A stretch of 64,000 bases of DNA from Cystobasidiopsis lactophilus. Lineage: Eukaryota; Basidiomycota; Agaricostilbomycetes; Agaricostilbales; Chionosphaeraceae. The stretch's first letter is position 1. Every line of letters begins with the position of its first letter. Both the position numbers and the translations under genes were made by a program. Location: assembly GCA_001599975.1 (NCBI GenBank), contig BCIO01000006.1, positions 1,111,587-1,175,586 on the forward strand. Direction: 5' to 3'. Shown here piece by piece: positions 55,401 through 64,000 of the stretch. A model generated the notes under the pieces. The model was not told where the DNA came from. It worked only from the letters and a program-made list of their open reading frames with translations, and did no database searches.

Positions 55401-56193
55401 CAAAGGATAGCGGTGTCTGATGGGGACAACCTAGAGAAGAGGTCGGCCAAGACGAGGTGGGAATCCCGGACCGGCACTCTTTTGGGAGAAAGACGATGGG
55501 CTGGTGGCACCCTTGTGGTTAGAAAGAGCGTATGGTTTTGATACGAACAAAAGAGGCTCACTTCCAATGTCGCCGAACGCAGACTGAGCTGCCAGCTCGT
55601 CCAGCAGCGAGTCGACGTCGTGCAAGGACAGCGCCGGGTCAGTCTTGTTGGCCGCCTCCTGCCTCCCATATGCGATGAGGATTAACTCTGGACAAGATAG
55701 CGAAGCCTCACCCTTTTAGAGCGAACCCTCTGGACTTCTTCTCCCAAACACGAAGCGGCCTGGCGGTCACCGGCTGAAAACTTCCATCCTGAGAGCCGGC
55801 GCTTGTCCATCGCGCCCAGATTCAAAGCTTGTGCTGAAAACCTGGCCAAATTGCCCTCCTTCATTGCTGCAATTCGGCATCTTCGTGTCAGTGTTGACCA
55901 GGTCACGTCCACAAAGGTTTGGTTTCCTCACAATATTTCCGGCGAAAGTCAAGCTCAGGGAAGAGCAAACGGAAGAATAGGGAGCCCGTCCCAGTCCTCA
56001 GCCCGTTTGGCAAGCTTTGGATGAAGGTGTCGACGATCTTGAGGACTTTGTTGTCGTCCGTCGCTTTGGCCGCCCCCTTCTTCTTGGGTCGGACGGCAGC
56101 GACGCGCGAGACGAGCTCGCAGAAGGCGGAGAAAGGGATCTCATTGATCTCTGGCGGGTCCAGGGTGCATTTGGAGGTCGAGGGCGTCGGCAT
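52458..56193 (-). CDS. ATP-dependent DNA ligase (LIG4-like core)
   Basis: Nuclear nick-sealing enzyme. Start at 56193 ('MPTPSTSKCTLDPPEINEIP') leads into the N-terminal DNA-binding domain 'PFSAFCELVSRVAAVRP' and 'LFFRLLFPELDFRRKYC'. Helical exons follow ('YTISSFNRLDVRDVMDCWHW'), then motif I 'VETKYDGERF' near 55020-55045 with the adenylated lysine, 'SCIIEAEMVAYNEESGKIDE' (motif III region) and 'YSLVFFDLLAVNGQSIWRGE'. The OB domain includes 'ASFAIIGAGHNQERGRALGG', 'TTFFVGLQVNREDH', then 'MKPEYIATFSSSYVANREEL' and 'GWTRNFDGGKAFELRHPRI'. The last 300 residues are Ser-rich with a weak BRCT-like stretch ('GAIFVDCAPEEEQLALKELV') and end at 52458. Many short introns. Ligase identity is certain; exact subgroup (LIG4 or a fungal-specific paralogue) is not. 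Confidence 0.85.
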
Positions 56194-56593
56194 GGCCCAG
56201 CATGCAGAACGACGCGCTTTTTGGAGGAACTGCAGAGCCAAAACAAAACAGAATAGTCCGCGGGGGCCGTTGGTGTCGCCGTAGATGAATACAAGCACGA
56301 GCAGAACGGAGCGGAGCCAAGCGAGTCGGTCGAGCTGGGAAGAAAGAGGGCAAACAAACCCAGGCACTCAGAATGCGACGCGACGGCACGCGCTCTCTGC
56401 TGTGGCCTCCAAGGCTGGCCTGGAGGACGAGGAGGCCTCCTTTTACAATTACGAGGGAGATACATCTGTTGGGAAGCGAGAGAAGACGAGCTGAGCCCCT
56501 CCCGCCAAAGCCTCTTGCCGAAGTCTATGTCTGGTCTTTTGAAGTACAAATGTTGTCGCAGGCGAAGTCCTGGATAGGATAGCTGCCAGGAGT

Positions 56594-58644
56594 CTAGAGA
56601 CTGGCCTTGCCGCGGGGCTCGTAAGGCAGAGCCAGAGTCGAGAACCCAGCAATGAGGAACAAGGCGCTGTTCAGAATATTCTCTTTAGATACCGCAAGTG
56701 CAAGTAGAGTAAGCAGCTCACCCAGCAACATAAATAGGCGCAGAAGTGGTCAGGTCGGCCTCTATGGCGATGACAGGCGCGAAGATGCCGGCAATTCGAT
56801 TCCAACTCGCTGTGAGGCCATTGCCAGTACCGCGAACGTTGGTCGGGAAAATCTCAGGCGTGATGGCGTCTGTTTCAGACGGAATGGAGGGTAAGACGTC
56901 GATTGGGAGGACAACACAAGGGAGGCCTTACAGAGCACAGCGTACATCTGTTGACCAAGGAAGGTCAGAAGACGTCCCTCAAAGCAGACAACAAGGCCAC
57001 AGGGATATACGCACGATGTTGGAGCAGAAGTTGTAGGCGATGTTCCAGCCAAGGAGTCCGTTACTCGATCTCGCCAGAGTCGAGAGCAAAATGAACACTC
57101 CGGTTGCTGCTGTAGACAGGGCCAGCGCTCCTCGACGGCCGAACTTGGGCAGCGTGACGAGAAGGCCTCCTAATAGGACGCCAGGGATGCCAACGATGGC
57201 AATGATCATCGTATTTCGGTAAGTGATGCTGGTCGAGTTGGACCCATCGGTGACCCGTGTCGCCAAGTAGTAGGGCACTGCACACACATAAGAAGCTGTG
57301 AGGTGATATGACGGATGTGTCAACTCACAGAATGAATTGTACAGGGGAAAGGCGAGCCCGATCAACAGCCAGATCCAGCACAACAACGCGGTCCCCAAGC
57401 CCTGCTTCTTGGTGCGGAAGAGAGCTTTCAAGTTGGAGACGTTGAACTTGCTCAAGGAGCGCTTGGCGGCTTCGGCCGTGCTGACTTCTTGCTTTCGGCC
57501 ATAGTGCTGGTTGACCGCTTCCAGGTGCTCCAGCCGCAAATTGCTCGTCTTGCGGTTAAAGGCGGCGATAAAATGTACAGTCTCGACGGCCTCTGCGTCA
57601 CGGCCTTTGCCCATGAGGAACTTGGGGCTCTCCTTGAGCGGGAAGAAGAAGCGAAGCGCCCAAACTGTCAACATGGGTGAGCTTGCAGAGAATTGGGTTG
57701 ATTATCGGTAAAACACACGGATGATGTAAATGCCACCGGTGATGAAGCACATAGCGCGCCAGCCATAGTTGTTGCTCTTGTTGCATTGCCCGGCCGCCGC
57801 TTGGTCAGCAGAGCAGCTCAGGTTTCCGAGGACGGCCCAAGCGATGGCGGTGATGACCACTTGCGCGAAAGACCACCAGATGGAGAGGATGGTGAGCAAA
57901 TATTGGTGGGATGCTGGCAAGAATTCGAGAAAGATCGCCGAATCCACAGGCAAGTTGCCGCCAACGCCCAGGGACCACAACGCGTCGAAGGCGACCACTC
58001 CAGCAAAGGTCGGCGACGAGCCAGCAAGCAAGCTGAACAGGCCAATGATGCCAAAGGTGATGTTGAAAGCCCAGCCTGTTATTGACATTAGCTCCTGATT
58101 TGGTCTGAACGGATTGGCACGCACGGCGACCAATGATGTCGGACCCAAAGCCCCAGAAGGCCGCGCCAACCAGCAATCCTAGATTCTGGCCCAATTGCAA
58201 GTAAGGGCCCTGGCTCGGGTTGAACTCGTTTTTGACGGGCGCGAAGATCAGCGAGGTGAGGATGGGCAGCCTGTCCCATAAGGGTTCCTCATCAGTACCC
58301 AGTCGATTTCTCGTGAAGGTGAACATACCAGTTGTCAGCTCCGAAGCCTGGGCAGGGAGCACAAACTCAGACATGCGCGGCGTACACCAAGCGATAGGCT
58401 CACCGAAACCGACGAGAACAAAGAGCGCCCATTGGTAGCGTCCCATTTGGATCTCTTGAATGGCATCGTTGAGGATCTTGGCTTTCGCAGCATACACCGG
58501 GTCAATCGCTCCCTCTTCCAGCAATTCCTCCGTGTCGGCGGCGATCACCTTCGCGGCGCCATCTTTCTCCAAGTCGCCATCGACTTTGCCACCCGTTTCC
58601 CGCTCGACTTTGGTCTCTGTGCTGGGCCTAAACGTTTCTGACAT
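56594..58644 (-). CDS. MFS transporter (sugar/organic-solute type)
   Basis: Twelve-helix transporter. Start at 58644: 'MSETFRPSTETKVERETGG', then 'MGRYQWALFVLVGFGEPIAW' (first helix), 'GPYLQLGQNLGLLVGAAFWG' with the loop 'GFGSDIIGRR', 'WAFNITFGIIGLFSLLAGSS', 'ALWSLGVGGNLPVDSAIFLE', 'LLTILSIWWSFAQVVITAIA', 'MCFITGGIYI', 'RFFFPLKESPKFLMGKGRD' (the PESPR-like loop), 'GTALLCWIWLLIGLAFPLYN' and the C-half with 'IPGVLLGGLLVTLPKFGRR'. Late exons (56594-56990) hold 'NVRGTGNGLTASWNRIAGI' and end 'YEPRGKASL'. Helix order and loops match the SP/SV2-like MFS group. About 530 residues. The 'NLPVDSAIFLEFLP' signature is typical of fungal SV2-like members. Substrate unknown. Confidence 0.85.
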
Positions 58645-59280
58645 GGTGGTTGAAGCTGTGCAAGTCGGCAAGAAAGGTTTGATTCAAGGAGCCAGAGCGT
58701 GATATGGCGAAATCTCTTTCAGGCGAATGATGACGTCCGACGCAGAAGGCAAGAACGGAGCCAAGAAGCCAGCTAGAGCCCAATCCAGCTATAGACAATG
58801 CAGAGCGAGAAACAGAATGGAGCCAAAGAGGTCGGTGGAGCTGGGAGGAGGGACGAACAACAAGCTCGAATGGAAATTTTGGCCACGCGACCGGGGATGA
58901 ATGGCATGTGAAAAGGTCTTAAATTGATGAGAGAGTTCCACTTTTACAAAAGGGTTGGGAGAGATACAATGGTGGTCGGAGAGGCGCTCGAGAGGAAAGC
59001 CAACGCCATTCCTGCTGCTTTTTGCCTTCTTGTCCCCCCGTCTTTTTCGTTGTTTCGTCTAAAGAGAAGAGAAAGCCTATGCCCTTGATGATGTTGTTTG
59101 GTAAAGAACGCCTGAGGGTGGGGGAATCAAAAAAATGCTGAGAAAAGAACTTTTGGTTGGCCATGAAGTCGGCGAAGAAGAGAACGACTCTTGGAAAAAA
59201 AGGTGTGGGGTGCATTTGCGTTCTGAGATTGCGTAGTGAGTGATTTTTTGCTGTTGTTAGATGGCATGATGGCGGATTTT
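58645..59280. other. Intergenic region including the CAF40 3' flank
   Basis: About 635 bp between the MFS start and the CAF40 stop. It has no supported gene and presumably holds the MFS promoter and CAF40 3' UTR. Confidence 0.45.
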
Positions 59281-60604
59281 TTAGTCGACTCGGTCGCTGA
59301 GGTTGAGGAGCAAGGAGGCGAGACAGCGCTTGGTGACGAGGTCGCCTTTGAGGACGGCGGAAAAGGTAGCGTCCCGCAGCGGGTCTGGTAGACACTGCCT
59401 GAGCGCTTCCCTGGCTCTGTTCGCGTGATGGAACATTAGAAAAGGAAATCTCTGAGGTAAGGCCGGCACGAACCTCATGTTGTCGGAGAGGCGGAGATAG
59501 CAGCGCACGACGTGCTTGAGGAGCCTGACGGCCTGGGTCTCGACGAGCTGGTTGACCATGTTGGAGAGGACGGTGCCGACGGCGTAGAAGCGCTCGTAGG
59601 TCTGGCAGATGTAGTTGAGGCCCATCTCGTCGAGGAGGATCTTCTGGACGATGAAGATGGCCACCGTCTTGGAGAGCTCCGAGCCGGTCTCCATGATGCG
59701 CAGGCACAAGGGGATGATCTCGGTGGAGAGCAGGAAGTTGATCACATCCGAGTTGTCGTTTTGCTTGACCAGGGCGCCGATGACGCCGAGCGAGGTGAGC
59801 CGGAGGTATTCGAACGGCCTGGTTTTCGGGGTCGTGTTGAGGAAGGGGTAGAGGAAGAGCGGGATGTGGGCGGAGAGGAAGAGCGAGCGGGTCTCGTTGT
59901 GGGAGGCAACGCATTGGAGCAAGGCAAGAGCATTGCAGACCCGGTTCGAGGCGGCGACGGTCAAGCCCGGTGGCGCCAACAGCGGGTAGACGGAGATGAT
60001 CTCTTGTAGCAGCGACGACATGACGCCTAGAGCTCAACGCCGGTCAGAACAGCCACCTATCTGCGCGCGCAAAATAGCAAATCGCCCGCTCACCGAAGGA
60101 ATGCCAGAGCACCAAGGCCAGGTCGTCCCACTGCTCCCGCTTCTTGCTGAGCTCCAAGAGAGCGCTCTCCCTCGTCGCCGGGTTGCACAGCTCCGTCACC
60201 AGAGCGAACACCTTTTGGTTCTCTGGGCTTTGATCCTTGGCTGACCCGTTGCTGCCGGCGAACAGCAGGCGGCCCTGGGAGGGCAGGCCGCCGTTGCTGC
60301 CCCCGTTGTTGCCACCACCGACGCTGTTGGCGATGGAGCCCAAGCTGTTGGCGTTGTTGGAGCCGGTCGAGTCGACGCCGGCGAATTCATGCGATTGGCC
60401 CTCCCCGTTGAGCGTCGACAGCAGGGACTTGCCCACGCCGAACTCGACGGGCGGCACCTGCTGCTGCTGTTGCTGGCTTCTTATCATCGTCCGGGACTCA
60501 TCTGGCGTTCCTGTCGCTCGTTCGCCGCCCAAAAGCTTGCGCCCAAAATTCTGGGGTGGCTCAGCCTGCGGAGCCTGCGATTGCTTGTGGTCTCGCCCGG
60601 CCAC
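59281..60604 (-). CDS. CAF40: CCR4-NOT subunit CAF40/CNOT9 (Rcd1 family)
   Basis: Armadillo-like subunit of the CCR4-NOT deadenylase. Start at 60604 gives a disordered extension ('[20 protein letters not shown]') with a polyglutamine run and Gly/Asn-rich stretch, then '[20 protein letters not shown]', '[20 protein letters not shown]', '[20 protein letters not shown]', '[20 protein letters not shown]', '[20 protein letters not shown]', '[20 protein letters not shown]' and '[20 protein letters not shown]'. These are the highly conserved Rcd1 repeats. A 57-nt intron near 59417-59475 joins 'SDNMR' to '[20 protein letters not shown]'. The end is '[13 protein letters not shown]' at 59281. About 400 residues. 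Conservation makes this one of the safest calls here. Confidence 0.96.
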
Positions 60605-60827
60605 CTTTGGACTGTTGCAACGGCTTCAGTAGCTGCAAAATACGAGTCAACAATGGTCCCATCTGAACCCTGATTGCCCACACGTTCTCCAGAGCTTCTT
60701 GGGTTGGTCCCAGCGGCTTGCCTGTTTACCTTTGCCTTGCCCCCTTTGCCCCGCCCTCGCATCATGGACCTTTGCCAATGTGACGCTGTCCTCTGCTCGT
60801 TCTTGAACGCTCGCTTGCGTGGACTGG

Positions 60828-61647
60828 ATGGGCGGCTGCTTCTCGCGCAAGGCCAACGCCGAGCAAACGCCGCTGCTCGCTTCACCTGAGACCGTCTCGA
60901 GAGAGCAAGTGCAAGAGTGGCTTGCCGCGTGGCGCAACGAGGCTTCGATCAGACGCGGATGGTTGTGGACCATCCGCCAGAGCCACGGCCAGTTTTCCCA
61001 CGCCTACATCGTCGCCGAAACCCGATACTTTGAAGTCAGTTCTCTCGCGCCAGTCTTTGCCGAAGGAAGGACTGAGTGCTTGCGTCAGACGGTTGAAGCT
61101 ACATGTCAGCTTATTCCCTTGGGAACGGAAGCGGCCGCTGAGGCCTCTGGGCAGCCACCCTGAACACGGCATTGAAGGCCTATCCGGTCCCACAACGGCC
61201 CTCCAGACCGCCTCTGATTCCCCTGTCGGTCCTGACGGTGAGATCGGCTTCGTTTGCCGATAATATCTGTGACTGAAGACTTAGTCAGGTCCCGCATGGT
61301 CCAGAGCAAGAAGTGAGCGTCAAGGTTCACGTCGAGAACTACGAGCGAGCGATCAGGTTTCGCAATGTAAGCCTTTGCGCTCTGCACATGGCCAGCAGGA
61401 TATCAATGTCTAGGTCCAGGGCGCTTATCGGCGAGCGCGAGAAGCAAGAGAGGCGAGAGAGCAAGAAGCACGAGAACGAGAAGCGAGGGAGGCTGAAGAG
61501 CGAGAAGCCAGAGAGCGGGCGGAAAGAGAACGCGAGGAGAGAGAGCGGGTGCCACCTCCGCCCTACGTCCACTGTACGTGCCAGTGCTGCTTGAGGCACC
61601 TTTGTGCGACAGCCAGGGAGTCGCGAGAGTGGCCATCGCGCGCATGA
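60828..61647 (+). CDS. Predicted N-myristoylated protein with Glu/Arg coil and Cys-rich tail
   Basis: Start at 60828: 'MGGCFSRKANAEQTPLLASP' fits an N-myristoylation site (Met-Gly, Cys at 4 for palmitoylation, basic patch), so membrane anchoring is expected. The next part is helical 'EQVQEWLAAWRNEASIRRGW' and 'FSHAYIVAETRYFE'. After introns comes a Pro-rich 'VPQRPSRPPLIPLSVLT', then 'EQEVSVKVHVENYERAIRF' and a run of about 35 residues of Ala/Arg/Glu repeats (charged single helix). It ends 'PPPYVHCTCQCCLRHLC' plus about 14 residues at 61647; this Cys-rich end may be intronic if a GT in it is used. About 190 residues. I do not recognise the family; gene reality is supported by the consistent phases. 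It is divergent from CAF40. Confidence 0.6.
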
Positions 61648-61961
61648 CCATTTTGTTCACTTGTCCGCGCCACTCCTTTGCTGGCGTGGGCTTTGTATTT
61701 CTATTCTAAACATCGTGCAGAGAAAACCGCCACTTTGAGAATTCAGTCCGCGCCGGGTGGACCTTCTTCGCGCAAGATTTCATGCCCTTGTTCGGCCGCC
61801 TTTGGACCTGGGAACTTGGCCATTGCGCTTGAACCCAACTTGCAACTGGTAGCTTTTCCAGCTAGGCCAAGCAAGGTACGGTCCCTAGCCCATCTGCGCA
61901 TCAAGATCGCCTTGTTTACGTCCGCACTGTCAAAAGCTTTCGCAGCCTGTCCTGTGCGCCG
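61648..61961. other. Short intergenic region
   Basis: About 314 bp before the acidic disordered gene. Short frames only; likely its promoter. Confidence 0.35.
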
Positions 61962-64000
61962 ATGGAGGAGGACACGCAGGCCAACTCCCCGTTGAATCAG
62001 AGTGCTGTAGCAGCTGTCTTGGGCTCGTTCGGCGTCCCCCCAGAGGAGCCCATCTCGCTGGACGACACCCCTTCTCTCGTTCGGCCTGAGCCTGGCCAAC
62101 CTGTCATGGCCGCTTCTTTCCCCTCGCCTCAGACCGCTATGCTCGACCAGTTCTACCCTGATCCGGCCAACGACTCGTTCTCAGACCTCGCCAAGGTGCC
62201 GCACTCGACCGCCCAAACTGCCGCTCACAATGGCGCCGACGGCGACGGAGGCTGGCCCCCGGAAGTGCTGAACGCTTCCATCCGGCGAATGGCGCACACC
62301 ATACCTCGAGCCAGGATCCCACCCGGCGGCAGGATCCCGGTGCCCTCGCCTTTAGGCTTCAACTCGCCAGTCAAGGCCACCCAGTCCGAGCCTCTCATCC
62401 AAGCTCCCCACGGCTTGCTGTGGAGAACCGGCTCCCAGACCGAATCTCAGCTTCTTCCGCCTTCCCCGCCCCAGGCTCCGCCAGGCCAAGCGCAGGAGGA
62501 CGAGGAGGAAAGCCAGTTCCCAAAGGAAGACGACATGATGATCCCTTCTTCCCCAGCGGCGATTGGCGTAGGCGGATCAAGCGACATGGATATTGTTGAA
62601 CCCACGCCTTTGCCACCTGGTCCTTTTACCACTCAGTCCGGTAGCGAAGAGGAGGCGTCGATGGCGATGGACGAGAGCCTCGAAGAGCCCACGCAGACAG
62701 TCGAGTCCAGCGAACTCCCACCTTTGCCAGACTTGCCAAGCCGAACCAGTCGACAGGGCACCGCTTTCTCAGGTGGGCCCCTGCGAAGTGAATCAGCCGC
62801 CAATGCTGATTTTTCTTCTGTCAATGTTTGCCTCATAGTTTCCGACAAAGGCTCTTCCTCCATGAGCAAACATCCTCTCCTCCAACACACCTTCGTAGCG
62901 CCTGCCCCCGAAGCTGCCGAAGAGCAAGAGGAAGAGTCGCAGGAAGCCGGCCAAAACCCCAATGTGTTCATGGACACTCAAGCCCACCTCTCCAACGCCT
63001 CCAAAGCAGCCCTGGCAGCGCAGGTCAACTTTGGCTCGGACGAAGTGCCCTCTTCATCTCCAAGCGTCCTCGCCGTCCCCACCCCTTCTCCCATCGGCTT
63101 GCAGGGCTTGCCCCCGTCGTCTCCTTCCCAGGCTCCGCCGCCACCCGGTTCGGCCAACAGCCACATTTCAGACAGTCAACCGCCACCTCCTGTCATCATA
63201 GTGCGACACGGAGCTACGTCTTCGCCCACTCGACCCCCCGCGCCGGCGCCAGACGACGACGAGACGATGGACCAGGAAAACGAGGAGCCGGCTTCGCAGG
63301 CAATTCCGATGGCCCAGGTGCCTCTCCCCGCTACCGCTGCCTCTCCTCCTTCGACCACCGTCAAGAGGAGTAAGGTGTTGCAGCCTCCTTCTCCCCCTTC
63401 CAACCCACCTTCTGTCCTTATCGTTCGCCAGAAAAGCCCCGCGGTAGAAGCTGCCGATAATGAAGAGGAAGGCGAATCGATGCCGATTGATGAAGAGATG
63501 GCGGAAGAGGAAGAAGACGTCGAGCCAGAGACGAACTACGACGAGCTGCCGGATTCAGCACCAGCACCAGCGCCCGCCACTTCCTCGAAGAAAAAAGGCA
63601 AGCTGCCCACCTTGGTCGTCGAAAAGGAGGAGCCGAAGCGCAAGCGATCCAACTTGGCTTCGAAGCAACCCCCAAAGGGAGGCGCTAAGCAAACCAAGCG
63701 CGTCTCCATCCAGACTCCGCCTCGGAGCAGCAACCCAGACAACAAGCGAGCATCCAGTCGAACGGCTAGTGTCAAGAGCCCCGGAGCGTACCGAAGGATG
63801 GACAATGGCCAGCAAACCAAGTCTTTCTATGGATCGACCTCCGCCAGCACCTCTACGGCTGCTGCCCCGCCAGCAAACGCCAAGAAACCCCCCGTCAATT
63901 ACAAAGAGGAGCCAACGTCTGACCTGACCCCGCCTTCAGATGAAGAGGAGTATCACGAAGAAGACGATGACGAAGAAGAGGTCCGCGCGCCCAAACGGGC
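61962..64000 (+). CDS. Long acidic, Pro/Ser-rich disordered protein (3' end beyond window)
   Basis: Start at 61962: 'MEEDTQANSPLNQSAVAAVL'. One intron (about 62771-62836, GTGGGC...CATAG) keeps frame into 'SDKGSSSMSKHPLLQHTF'. The reading frame then stays open to the window edge, so the gene is truncated here at more than 650 residues. Composition is very acidic and Pro/Ser/Ala-rich with many SP and PPxS sites, a basic patch ('EEPKRKRSNLASKQPPKGG') and repeated short hydrophobic-basic motifs: 'PPPVIIVRHG', 'PPSVLIVRQK' and 'LPTLVVEKEE'. The end in view is an acidic tract ('EEYHEEDDDEEE'). It looks like a nuclear scaffold or chromatin regulator N-terminus; the folded domain presumably lies beyond the window. 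Confidence 0.7.
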   Translation, partial: MEEDTQANSPLNQSAVAAVLGSFGVPPEEPISLDDTPSLVRPEPGQPVMAASFPSPQTAMLDQFYPDPANDSFSDLAKVPHSTAQTAAHNGADGDGGWPPEVLNASIRRMAHTIPRARIPPGGRIPVPSPLGFNSPVKATQSEPLIQAPHGLLWRTGSQTESQLLPPSPPQAPPGQAQEDEEESQFPKEDDMMIPSSPAAIGVGGSSDMDIVEPTPLPPGPFTTQSGSEEEASMAMDESLEEPTQTVESSELPPLPDLPSRTSRQGTAFSGGPLRSESAANADFSSVNVCLIVSDKGSSSMSKHPLLQHTFVAPAPEAAEEQEEESQEAGQNPNVFMDTQAHLSNASKAALAAQVNFGSDEVPSSSPSVLAVPTPSPIGLQGLPPSSPSQAPPPPGSANSHISDSQPPPPVIIVRHGATSSPTRPPAPAPDDDETMDQENEEPASQAIPMAQVPLPATAASPPSTTVKRSKVLQPPSPPSNPPSVLIVRQKSPAVEAADNEEEGESMPIDEEMAEEEEDVEPETNYDELPDSAPAPAPATSSKKKGKLPTLVVEKEEPKRKRSNLASKQPPKGGAKQTKRVSIQTPPRSSNPDNKRASSRTASVKSPGAYRRMDNGQQTKSFYGSTSASTSTAAAPPANAKKPPVNYKEEPTSDLTPPSDEEEYHEEDDDEEEVRAPKR

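Overview
This window looks like a gene-dense, intron-rich nuclear segment from a basidiomycete fungus. Most genes are interrupted by many very short introns (about 40-75 nt, GT...CTRAC...AG). They sit on both strands with small gaps, and the products are typical fungal families: Zn2Cys6 factor, GABA-type permease, TRI12-like and other MFS transporters, HUA1, PET117, ATP4, MRD1, CAF40, Dsl1/ZW10. A Pucciniomycotina-like yeast lineage is my guess only; nothing in the sequence fixes the species. I saw no tRNA, rRNA, CRISPR array, retroelement or virus-derived element.

Layout. 0-7.1 kb: an ABCG half-transporter running off the left edge, a Zn2Cys6 factor, an APC permease and a Rieske-type oxygenase alternate in orientation and look like a small regulated transport/catabolic neighbourhood. 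The Rieske gene appears to lack its metal-binding middle. 7.1-14.3 kb: a small coiled-coil protein, an F-box/LRR-like protein, an unknown protein, a MOB/phocein protein, a zeta-type P-loop kinase and an unknown helical protein. 14.7-21.2 kb: a weak membrane-protein candidate, a long disordered protein with an N-terminal Cys/His finger, mitochondrial COQ8 and a PaiB-like FMN-split-barrel protein. 22.1-24.9 kb: a five-exon gene with three exon-encoded copies of a W/CY/C module and a CxxC-CxxC tail, which I do not recognise, then a secreted helical protein. 25.2-34.8 kb: a 2OG-Fe(II) oxygenase, the pre-rRNA factor MRD1, a second F-box/LRR-like paralogue, a TRAIP-like RING protein, an LRR protein joined by one intron to a long novel C-terminal region, and a small membrane protein. 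35.5-44.0 kb: a TRI12-type MFS exporter, a divergent protein kinase, ATP synthase b (ATP4), HUA1 and PET117. 45-49.6 kb: an unknown multi-exon gene and a poorly coding stretch with a strong hairpin and a microsatellite. 49.6-64 kb: Dsl1/ZW10 with an acidic tryptophan lasso, an ATP-dependent DNA ligase, an MFS transporter, CAF40/CNOT9, a predicted N-myristoylated protein and a long acidic disordered protein cut by the right edge.

Exon joins were inferred by eye from splice signals, reading phase and family conservation. Outer coordinates are from first to last coding base where these could be placed; internal joins are approximate unless given. The most novel-looking item is the three-module gene at 22.1-23.1 kb.
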